Part shown: positions 1-6,335 of the stretch, piece after piece
Layout: every line of letters starts with the position of its first letter
Position numbering within the stretch: the first letter of the stretch is position 1
Source: Candidatus Aminicenantota bacterium
GTDB taxonomy: Bacteria > Acidobacteriota > UBA6911 > RPQK01 > JAJDTT01
Direction: 5' to 3'
DNA: 17,923 bases
Assembly: GCA_026706325.1 (NCBI GenBank)
Contig: JAPOYZ010000409.1
Span: 1-17,923 of the forward strand
Notes under the pieces: generated by a model
The model's database searches: none
What the model was told of the DNA's origin: nothing
What the model saw: the letters and a program-made list of their open reading frames with translations, nothing else
Translations under genes and position numbers: made by a program

Positions 1-2
1 AC

Positions 3-221
3 CTGCCCTTCGATGAGCCGTTTTCCACTGAACCGGCGGCGATGGCCGTACGCAAAGGTGATCTCGACATCCTAAATTTCCTTAGTAGCTGGATTACGAT
101 TAATCAAGCCAATGGTTGGCTCGAACAACGCCGCCAGTATTGGTTCGATACCCTCGAGTGGCGAGATCAGGTCGCTACCGATCCGGAGACCATCAAAGCC
201 TGCGAGGAATCGTTCCAGTGA
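3..221 (+). CDS. Extracellular solute-binding protein, family 3 (C-terminal 72 residues, 5' end outside window)
   Basis: This is the end of an open frame that enters from the left edge and stops at TGA 219-221. The visible 72 residues read like the last part of a family 3 periplasmic binding protein, the ligand-binding subunit of polar amino-acid ABC importers. A stretch with FDEPFS is followed by an 'AVRKGD' segment (residues 15-20 of the visible part), then the 'LNFLSSWI' helix and a 'GWLEQRRQYWFDTLEW' segment. This matches the usual family ending in which the second lobe closes with a D-x-x-x-L-N-x-x-x-x-W-I helix. The signal peptide and most of the binding site lie outside the window. Any permease or ATPase partner would also be outside, because the next gene runs the other way. 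The family call is from pattern recognition; the ligand is unknown. Confidence 0.8.
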   Translation: MPFDEPFSTEPAAMAVRKGDLDILNFLSSWITINQANGWLEQRRQYWFDTLEWRDQVATDPETIKACEESFQ

Positions 222-347
222 ACGGACGGCTCATGGCGCGCCCGCGGGGGAAGGGCAAAGGACCTGGACAAACGCCCCTGGGGTCCCTTCATCTCCCGAG
301 GCGAAGGCTACAACCGGGTGGCCACGTAGCCGCAGGCCAGATTCGGG

Positions 348-1901
348 TCAATCGGCGAAACGGAACGAAAAGAGCCGGCTCCGTTCCAGGTGGAACTTCA
401 ACACGATCGGCCGCCCCTTCAACCGGCTGACGTCCGAGCCCTGTTTCCATTTCATCGTATGCCGCAGGCTGTCACTCTTGACCGGCACCGCGTCTTTCCG
501 GCCGAATCCCTCGATCGGTGTTCCCCCTGGCTCCAGGATCTCCACCGCCACCGACCCTTGACTGGCATCGGCATTGACCACGAGCTGGTTTCCTGACATC
601 CGGATCGGCTTGGTGGTGAGACTTCCGCTTCCGGCGTCGATGGACACGAAACCGTCCAGGCGGAGTTTTGCCAGGCCCACCTTGCCCCCCTGGACCTCTT
701 CCCGGCGGGTCGCCCAGTGGAGGCCGCTGAACCCGATGTAATAGATCCAGATCTCGTCTTCCACCACGAGCGGGTGCTGCATCACGAAGAGCATGCTGCG
801 GTCGAAGGCATCGGGCCGGGTTCCCAGAGGCAGGAAGACGTTGCGGTCTCCGGCACGGTTCCAGGTCCGCCCGTCCCGGCTGAACGCCAACTGGATGTCG
901 ACCGTGTCGAGCCAATCGGGTCCGGATTGGATCTGTTGTGAGGTTGCGGTCTCCAGTCCGGGCAGCGTGTGGTAGACCGCGATGAAGCCGAAGTACACGT
1001 CTCCGTACGGCATCCACTCCATGTTGTAGAACTGCTGGTTCCAAGGCGGATCTTCCCGGTCGGCGCTCATGATCACGCCCCGGGGCTCCCATTTGAGGAA
1101 GTCGTCGCTCTCGCTCTGGCGAACCTCGCGCCGCAGGAAGCTTCCCTCCACACCGGGCCACAGGTCCTCGCGGAGGTCCCGGCGGACCTTCCAGTCCGGT
1201 GGAAGGTAGACGGGATTGACCCGGGTGTGGGCGACGTAGGTGCCCAATCGAGGATCCCACATCACCGAATTGGGACTGTCGGCCATGGGAATCACCGGTT
1301 TGTCGGTGGCCCGCTTCCAGTGAATCCCGTCCGCGGAGAAGGCGATTCCGATGCCGTTGCCCGAGGTTCCCAATCCCGGAGAATCGTGCAGATGGTAGAT
1401 CATCTTGTAGCGGCGTTCCGGGTTGGTTTCGATCGCATCCTTGAAGACGCCACCTGCCACCTCGCCCCTTCCGGCGGTAAAGATCAGGTTGTTGTCCTTG
1501 GATCCCTGGTGTTCCATCAGCCCCAGGTTGGGCAGCTCCCAGTGGATGCCGTCCTTCGAGGTGGCGTAGGCGAGGAAGACCTTGCTCCAGTCGTAGACGG
1601 CCGCGTCGTACCACATCTTGAAGAGCTGCTCGTCGGCGTCGTAGATGACGCTCCCCATGACGACGACCAGGTCCTGGCCTCCGACCTTCTGCTCCGGCTT
1701 CAGAGCGAGAATCGGGTTTCCCTCGTACTTCACCGGTTGATTCAGCACCCGGAAGGCCCGTTCCATGGAGCCGATGACGGCATCATCGACGAACAGTTGC
1801 TTGGTGGTCCCGACATCGACCGCATGGTCGGCCGGCCGGGCCCAACCCGGGCTTGTCAAGAGTGCAGTCAGCACCGCCGTCAGTAGTCGCTTCTTGATCA
1901 T
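348..1901 (-). CDS. Secreted glycosidase-like five-bladed beta-propeller protein
   Basis: This is a 517-residue protein with a clear N-terminal signal peptide (K3, K4, R5, then a hydrophobic stretch, probable cleavage after the Ala of SPGWA near residue 21). The body looks like the propeller fold of glycoside hydrolase clans such as GH32/43 and related uncharacterised proteins. Blade-type motifs recur: SKDGIHW (115-121), SADGIHW (189-195), SESDDFLKW (263-271) and SRDGRTW (341-347). An early 'LFVDD' (36-40) is typical of this group of planctomycete-like proteins. After about residue 415 a beta-rich C-terminal domain follows. I cannot assign catalytic acids or a substrate. The frame stays open upstream to 2141, but that overlaps the preceding gene and is arginine-rich. 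The ATG at 1901 has AAGGAAA (1911-1917) nine bases upstream and begins the signal peptide, so it is preferred. It lies downstream of the PhyH gene on the same strand, 97 bases away. Confidence 0.8.
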   Translation of the reverse strand: MIKKRLLTAVLTALLTSPGWARPADHAVDVGTTKQLFVDDAVIGSMERAFRVLNQPVKYEGNPILALKPEQKVGGQDLVVVMGSVIYDADEQLFKMWYDAAVYDWSKVFLAYATSKDGIHWELPNLGLMEHQGSKDNNLIFTAGRGEVAGGVFKDAIETNPERRYKMIYHLHDSPGLGTSGNGIGIAFSADGIHWKRATDKPVIPMADSPNSVMWDPRLGTYVAHTRVNPVYLPPDWKVRRDLREDLWPGVEGSFLRREVRQSESDDFLKWEPRGVIMSADREDPPWNQQFYNMEWMPYGDVYFGFIAVYHTLPGLETATSQQIQSGPDWLDTVDIQLAFSRDGRTWNRAGDRNVFLPLGTRPDAFDRSMLFVMQHPLVVEDEIWIYYIGFSGLHWATRREEVQGGKVGLAKLRLDGFVSIDAGSGSLTTKPIRMSGNQLVVNADASQGSVAVEILEPGGTPIEGFGRKDAVPVKSDSLRHTMKWKQGSDVSRLKGRPIVLKFHLERSRLFSFRFAD

Positions 1902-1948
1902 GATTCCCAATTTCCTTTCATGAACGAGGAGGGGGGACATCCTTGTCT

Positions 1949-1979
1949 TATATACTCCTCGGAATCGGCGGTTAGGAAA
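1949..1979 (-). promoter_or_regulatory. Weak candidate promoter ahead of the propeller gene
   Basis: Reading the minus strand, an AT-rich TATATA lies at 1954-1949, about 48 bases before the ATG at 1901. A poor -35 candidate, TTTCCT, lies at 1979-1974 with a 19-base spacer and sits inside the palindromic repeat. The -10 is good but the -35 and spacing are poor. The propeller gene may instead be read through from the PhyH gene. Confidence 0.22.
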
Positions 1980-1989
1980 CCGCCGCTCC
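1964..1989 (-). repeat. Dispersed palindromic element, copy 1
   Basis: The core at 1966-1985 is an 8-base inverted repeat (CGGCGGTT / AACCGCCG) around a 4-base centre. Read on the minus strand it is CGGCGGTTTCCTAACCGCCG, preceded by GGAG and followed by AT. The same 26-base string occurs at 10838-10863 on the plus strand with two mismatches. The element begins about 10 bases after the stop of the PhyH gene and precedes the propeller gene. There is no T-run after the stem, so it is not a standard intrinsic terminator. A REP-like element or an mRNA processing/stability hairpin are possible roles. Confidence 0.7.
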
Positions 1990-1998
1990 GGCACATGG

Positions 1999-2886
1999 TC
2001 AGTTCGCCAGCTTCTCCGGCATCGTCTTGCGTTTCCGGATCCGAAGGGGGATCCGGAAGTTGGCATCGGCGTCCGAGTCGGTTCCCGTCTCCCGAGCCAG
2101 GAACAGCGGGACGTCCTCCGCCGGGGGATTGGTTCGGTCATGAGCCGTGGGAAAGCTGCGCATGATGATCCGCTGCTCCCGGTTCAGCGTCTCGATCCAC
2201 TGGGGATCGCATTGCCGCCGATCTCCCTCCCAGAGCCAGGAGGGACAGTAACTCACGAACATGTTCTTTCGGATCGTGTCCGAATGGTTGACGTCGACCC
2301 GGTGCCAGACCCCGCAGTGCATCACCGTCATGCTTCCGGCAGGAACCACCAGGGGGACTTCCCCCGGGACGCTATCGTGGGTGTAGTACTGCTCGAATTC
2401 CTGGTTTCGATGACTGCCCGGCATGTAGATGAAATTTCCCATACCCGCATGGGGCAGTTCGGTGAGCCAGAGGCCGATGCAGAGGCGCAGAGGGAGTTCC
2501 GTGGAGAAAACGGCATAGGGCGTGGGCCGAGGCGAGTCCGGGTGCCACATGGACTCGTCCTTGAAGTCCGGGGGCCGGATGAAGATATCCGAGCGGTGGA
2601 GCTTCAAGAGCTCGCCGTAGAGATCGTAGCCGTACCCCACGTGGCGAGGGTGATCGATGAGCTCGCTCAGAACCGGATCGGCGGCGACGCAGTGAGGCTG
2701 CCGGAAATCCTTGCCGGGAGTGTAGTTCGGATCGGAGGCGGAGACGCGATCAATAGCTTCGATATATCGTTCCACGTCCTCCTGGGAAATGACGTTTTCG
2801 AAGACCAGAATCCCGTTTTCCTGGAATTCCTCCCACTGATCCGCGGTGAAACCTGGCGGAGCCACACGGTAAGTGTTTTCAGTCAC
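1999..2886 (-). CDS. Phytanoyl-CoA dioxygenase (PhyH) family 2-oxoglutarate/Fe(II) oxygenase
   Basis: This is a 295-residue soluble protein without a signal peptide, near the usual length of bacterial PhyH-family enzymes. These couple decarboxylation of 2-oxoglutarate to hydroxylation of a small substrate using non-heme iron. Numbering from the GTG start, the iron-binding HxD is H115-P-D117 in 'MWHPDSP'. The distal histidine is most likely H195 in 'GVWHRV', and R206 is a good candidate for the 2-oxoglutarate carboxylate. 'YMPGSHR' (about 154-160) is the usual strand between them. The frame can be extended to a TTG at 2904, but GTG 2886 has a strong AAGGAGAG (2893-2900) six bases upstream, and the longer version would place that site inside the coding region. 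The substrate is not readable. The gene is divergent from the cytochrome gene at 2961 and precedes the secreted propeller gene, which may be co-transcribed. Confidence 0.88.
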   Translation of the reverse strand: MTENTYRVAPPGFTADQWEEFQENGILVFENVISQEDVERYIEAIDRVSASDPNYTPGKDFRQPHCVAADPVLSELIDHPRHVGYGYDLYGELLKLHRSDIFIRPPDFKDESMWHPDSPRPTPYAVFSTELPLRLCIGLWLTELPHAGMGNFIYMPGSHRNQEFEQYYTHDSVPGEVPLVVPAGSMTVMHCGVWHRVDVNHSDTIRKNMFVSYCPSWLWEGDRRQCDPQWIETLNREQRIIMRSFPTAHDRTNPPAEDVPLFLARETGTDSDADANFRIPLRIRKRKTMPEKLAN

Positions 2887-2892
2887 GGAAGT

Positions 2893-2900
2893 CTCTCCTT
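2893..2900 (-). promoter_or_regulatory. Ribosome binding site fixing a GTG start
   Basis: AAGGAGAG on the minus strand, six bases before GTG at 2886-2884. It argues against the upstream TTG at 2904, because initiation there would use no comparable site. Confidence 0.7.
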
Positions 2901-2912
2901 GCAATTGCGGGT

Positions 2913-2940
2913 ATCCTAGCAGTCCGTGGCGAAAGTTAAA
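2913..2940 (-). promoter_or_regulatory. Candidate promoter for the PhyH gene
   Basis: In the 74-base divergent gap, the minus strand reads TTTAAC (2940-2935) as a partial -35, a 16-base spacer and TAGGAT (2918-2913) as a partial -10. Each hexamer only partly matches the sigma-70 consensus. The position suits a leader of about 20 bases before the GTG start. The opposite promoter, for the gene at 2961, was not recognised. Confidence 0.3.
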
Positions 2941-2960
2941 GCAAAGGTGACTGGAATCTA

Positions 2961-5600
2961 ATGCCTGGGGTTTCCCTCAAGGGTCATCAAAACGGCTGGC
3001 GGCGGCACCTGGCCATCGTCGTCATCTGGATCGTGGCAGGTCTGTCCTTTTCCTGTGAGAGCCAACTGGATCTCTTCCAACAGGGGGACGCCGAAACAAC
3101 CCACGACCCAGGTCTTCTGGAGGTCTCCCGGCAGCTTCAGGTGCCTGAGGGATTCGAGGTGGAGCTGGTCTATTCGGTGCCGCTGGAGGAACAGGGCTCC
3201 TGGGTGGCGTTGACGCCGGATTCCGCGGGGCGGCTGATCGCTTCCGATCAATTCGGGGGCCTCTACCGGGTGACTCTCGGAGATGAAGATTCCGTCACGG
3301 AAGTCGAGAAGCTGGATCTTCCCATCGGCCACGCCCAAGGGCTTCTCTACGCCTATGACAGTCTCTACGTGACGGTCAACCTGTACCGGACCTCCAAGGA
3401 GAAGGTGGCGCAGGGCAGTGGATTCTACCGGGTGCTGGACAGCGATGGAGACGACCGGTTCGACCAAGTCAAGCTGCTGAAAAGATTGGAGGCCGTGGAC
3501 AACGACAATGGGCATGGAGAACACGGGCCCCACGCCGCGGTGCGCGGCCCCGACGGTCTCATCTATATCGTTGCGGGCAACGGCACCAAGGTTCCGGAAG
3601 GGTTGGCGTCCACTTCTCCGTTCCGGAATTGGGCCAACGATCTGCTGATTCCCCCCGAGCCGGGGTTCGTGCCGGCCGGCTGGGTGGCGCGGACCGACGA
3701 GACGGGTTCTGTCTGGGAGTTGTTGGCCGGCGGTTTCCGTAACTCATATGACCTGGCATTCAACGCCGAAGGCGAGCTGTTCGTCTTCGATGCGGACAGC
3801 GAGGCCTCTATCGGCCAGCCCTGGTACCGCCCCACTCGAATCAATCAGGTGGTTTCGGGAGGGGAGTATGGCTGGCGCTACGACACCGGGCGTTGGGTGC
3901 CCTACGGAAAGTGGCCTGAACACTATCCCGACAGTGTCGGCAGCGTGGTCGACGTCGGGTATGGGTCGCCGACCGGCCTGGTTTTCGGAACCGGGGCTCG
4001 TTTTCCCGACAGGTATCAGCGGGCGTTGTTCGCCTGTGATTGGGCGTCGGGGACGATCTATGCCGTCCACCTGAAGCCGCAGGGGGCGAGTTATACGGCG
4101 GACTTCGAGCCGTTCCTGACGGGAAGCGCCGTGCCCGTGACCGACGTTGTGATCCACCGGGACGGAGACCTGTATTTCACGGTGGGCGGGAGGCAGTCCA
4201 AGTCGGGTCTTTTTCGAGTCCGCTATCGGGGAGACGGAGTCACCGGACCCGCCGGACCCTTGGACGATTCCGCGGCCGAGCGGGCGCGGCGAATCCGTAA
4301 GCGGTTGGAAACATTCCATGGTCGGGAGGACCCTCGCGCGGTGGACGAGGCGTGGCCTCATCTGGCCAGTCCCGATCGGGTGCTTCGTTACGCGGCGCGG
4401 GTCGCCATCGAGCGCCAGGACCTTGCGGAGTGGAAGGGCCGCGCGCTGCGCGAGAGTGACCCCGTCGCGTCGATCCAGGCCATGCTGGCTCTGGCGCGCA
4501 CCGGCCGGGAAGAGCTGCAGGAGGCAGTCCTGGGGAGGCTGGGCCGGCTCCCCTTGGAGCAACTTCCCGAAGCTCAACTTCTGGAGGCGCTGCGCGCCTA
4601 TAGCCTGGCGTTTATCCGGATGGGCGGCCCGCCCCAGGGATCGGGGCAACAGGCCGTCAAACGGCTGGGACGGCTCTTTCCCTCCTCCAGCCGAACACTG
4701 AACCACGAACTCTGCCGCCTGTTGGTCTACTTGAAGGATCCGGGTGTCATCGAAAAGTCGTTGAGCATGATCGCCACCGGTGGGAGGCAAGACAAGCTGT
4801 TTTATTTCGCCACGTTGAGTCACCTCAGGGAGGGTTGGACGCTGGCGCAGCGCCGAACCTATTTCCGCGCCTTGAATGCGGCCCAGGGAGAATATTTTCG
4901 TGCCGAGAAAGCATCCGGGAGGAAAGGTCTCAACAGCCGTTTCAACTACGCGATTCAGAGCCTGCGAGAGTCTGCCGTTGAAACCCTCGACGACGAGGAA
5001 TTCAAAGCATTGGAGGAGATCATCGAAGATCGACGGTTCATGACTGCGGTTGACGAGGAGCCGGTCCGTGGATTCGTGCGTTCCTGGCGGGTTGCCGACT
5101 TTCTGCCTCTGCTCAAGCAGGTGGCAAGCGGCCGGTCCTACGAGAACGGAAAGTCCGTCTACGAGGCGGCGGAGTGCGCCCGGTGTCATCGCTTTGACGA
5201 CCAGGGAGGCTCCACGGGGCCGGACATCACCACCGTCGGAAATCGATTCGATGTCGAATACCTGCTGGAAGCGCTGCTCGATCCCTCCAAGGTGGTCGCC
5301 GACCGTTTCTTCAACGAGTCGATCAAGATGGACGACGGCCGCATTCTTGTGGGCCGGGTCGTCTACGACGATCGGAAACTGCTGCGGCTGCGCCAGGATC
5401 CGTTCAGCCAGAAGGTCACCGAAGTCGCTGCGGACCGGGTGGAGACCCGCACCGTCTCGCGAATCTCGGAAATGCCCGAAGGATTGCTTGATATCCTCAC
5501 CGAGGAAGAGATTCTGGATCTGGTCGCGTACATCAGGTCAGCCGGAGATCCGGAAGATCCCGCGTTCCGCCCACTGCATCCGAAACCTGAGGAGCCCTGA
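2961..5600 (+). CDS. Secreted propeller/HEAT/cytochrome c protein (putative membrane-bound dehydrogenase type)
   Basis: This is an 879-residue exported protein. A basic N-terminus and hydrophobic segment (about 15-31) end at C32; the preceding LSFS is not a good lipobox, so lipoprotein status is uncertain. From 'VPEGFEVELVYSVP' (61-74) to about 420 it resembles the sorbosone/glucose dehydrogenase-like propeller found in Planctomycete/Verrucomicrobia-type proteins. Residues about 430-715 are helix-rich and look like HEAT-type repeats. The C-terminal 150 residues are a cytochrome c-like domain with C739-A-R-C742-H743, 'GPDITTVGNRF' after it, and the usual ending 'EMPEGLLDILTEEEILDLVAYIRS', which supplies a possible axial methionine. 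The likely role is oxidation of a sugar-like or other compound outside the cytoplasm with electron transfer to heme; the substrate is unknown. ATG 2961 has AAAGGTGA (2943-2950) upstream. Its stop overlaps the next start (TGATG), indicating translational coupling to the DUF1080 gene. Confidence 0.88.
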   Translation: MPGVSLKGHQNGWRRHLAIVVIWIVAGLSFSCESQLDLFQQGDAETTHDPGLLEVSRQLQVPEGFEVELVYSVPLEEQGSWVALTPDSAGRLIASDQFGGLYRVTLGDEDSVTEVEKLDLPIGHAQGLLYAYDSLYVTVNLYRTSKEKVAQGSGFYRVLDSDGDDRFDQVKLLKRLEAVDNDNGHGEHGPHAAVRGPDGLIYIVAGNGTKVPEGLASTSPFRNWANDLLIPPEPGFVPAGWVARTDETGSVWELLAGGFRNSYDLAFNAEGELFVFDADSEASIGQPWYRPTRINQVVSGGEYGWRYDTGRWVPYGKWPEHYPDSVGSVVDVGYGSPTGLVFGTGARFPDRYQRALFACDWASGTIYAVHLKPQGASYTADFEPFLTGSAVPVTDVVIHRDGDLYFTVGGRQSKSGLFRVRYRGDGVTGPAGPLDDSAAERARRIRKRLETFHGREDPRAVDEAWPHLASPDRVLRYAARVAIERQDLAEWKGRALRESDPVASIQAMLALARTGREELQEAVLGRLGRLPLEQLPEAQLLEALRAYSLAFIRMGGPPQGSGQQAVKRLGRLFPSSSRTLNHELCRLLVYLKDPGVIEKSLSMIATGGRQDKLFYFATLSHLREGWTLAQRRTYFRALNAAQGEYFRAEKASGRKGLNSRFNYAIQSLRESAVETLDDEEFKALEEIIEDRRFMTAVDEEPVRGFVRSWRVADFLPLLKQVASGRSYENGKSVYEAAECARCHRFDDQGGSTGPDITTVGNRFDVEYLLEALLDPSKVVADRFFNESIKMDDGRILVGRVVYDDRKLLRLRQDPFSQKVTEVAADRVETRTVSRISEMPEGLLDILTEEEILDLVAYIRSAGDPEDPAFRPLHPKPEEP

Positions 5601-6226
5601 TGCGAATTCTGACATTGCTGCTTGTGGCCGCCGGCCTGGCGGCGGCTCCCGGCTGCGCCGAGCCGGCGGACGGTTCGCCACCCGCCGGATTCACCAAGCT
5701 GTTCAACGGCCGCGATCTGACCGGTTGGAAAGATGACGGCAGCGGGCACTGGGGGGCCGAGGAAGGCATGATCATTTACGATGGCGGAGGCTGGCAGCCG
5801 GCCCCCGATACGGTGTTCGAGCGCAATCTGCACACCGAAAAGGAGTACGGCGATTTCATTCTGCTCATCGATTGGAAAATCGAGAAAGATGGCAACAGCG
5901 GAATCTATCTGCGCGGCGAGCTGCAAGTGGAGATCTGGGACAGAACGGCGGAGGTGTACTCATCTCCCCACGGGTCGGGTGGAATCGTCGGTTACACCGC
6001 CAAGGACCGCACTCCGCTGAGGACGGTCGACCGTCCGTTGGGGGAGTGGAACCACTTCGAGATTCGCGTCGAGAATGAAACGGTCACCGTCCATCTCAAT
6101 GACCAGCTCGTGATCGACAGGTATGCGGCCGATTTCAAGCGGTCCGAAGGGCCCATCGTTCTCCAGCACCATGGTTGGCCCCTGTGGTTCAAGAACATAT
6201 ACGTCAAGGAGTTGGACGAGAATTGA
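5600..6226 (+). CDS. DUF1080 protein (3-keto-glycoside hydrolase/lyase family), probable lipoprotein
   Basis: This 208-residue protein has a signal sequence ending in A-P-G-C19, consistent with a lipoprotein. The mature part is one DUF1080 domain of normal size (a concanavalin-like jelly roll). Its hallmark motifs are FNGRDLTGWK (35-44), DGNSGIYLRGE (97-107), a D/E-rich 'QVEIWD' (109-114), EWNHFEI (149-155), GPIVLQHHG (184-192) and a final FKNIYVKEL. Characterised members of this family act on 3-keto-glycosides, cleaving them after a dehydrogenase has oxidised the sugar. That assignment is family knowledge, not shown here. The ATG overlaps the previous stop, with GAGGAG (5589-5594) five bases upstream. 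This tight coupling to a propeller-cytochrome gene suggests the two proteins are made together and may act in sequence. Confidence 0.87.
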   Translation: MRILTLLLVAAGLAAAPGCAEPADGSPPAGFTKLFNGRDLTGWKDDGSGHWGAEEGMIIYDGGGWQPAPDTVFERNLHTEKEYGDFILLIDWKIEKDGNSGIYLRGELQVEIWDRTAEVYSSPHGSGGIVGYTAKDRTPLRTVDRPLGEWNHFEIRVENETVTVHLNDQLVIDRYAADFKRSEGPIVLQHHGWPLWFKNIYVKELDEN

Positions 6227-6288
6227 CGAAAGCCGAGGCCGGATCGGACCGTAGACGCTCCAATGCACTCGCCCTTGCCGGACCCGAG

Positions 6289-6297
6289 TGGTATAAT
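6289..6297 (+). promoter_or_regulatory. Extended -10 promoter ahead of the PPC-protein gene
   Basis: TGGTATAAT is a perfect TGnTATAAT extended -10 element. No convincing -35 hexamer sits 17 bases upstream, which is normal for extended -10 promoters. Transcription would begin near 6303-6305, giving a leader of about 30 bases before the GTG at 6336. It lies in the 109-base gap after the DUF1080 gene and so marks a probable new transcription unit. Confidence 0.6.
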
Positions 6298-6335
6298 CTG
6301 GCACTAACTAAAAACCGTAAGCCTGAAAGCATCCA

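Noticed and set aside
969..1886. Plus-strand open frame of 305 codons opposite the propeller gene
   Set aside because: His/Val/Asp-rich mirror of the real gene, without a ribosome site or domain signal.
1902..2141. N-terminal extension of the propeller protein to 597 residues
   Set aside because: The 80 added residues are arginine-rich, overlap the PhyH gene and run through the palindromic element. ATG 1901 has a good ribosome binding site and begins a signal peptide.
2887..2904. TTG start for the PhyH gene, six codons upstream
   Set aside because: The strong AAGGAGAG site would lie inside the coding region, whereas it is ideally spaced for GTG 2886.
3744..5189. Minus-strand open frame of 481 codons opposite the cytochrome gene
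   Set aside because: A shadow of the GC-rich coding strand. No recognisable motifs, while the plus strand has a complete propeller and CARCH domain.
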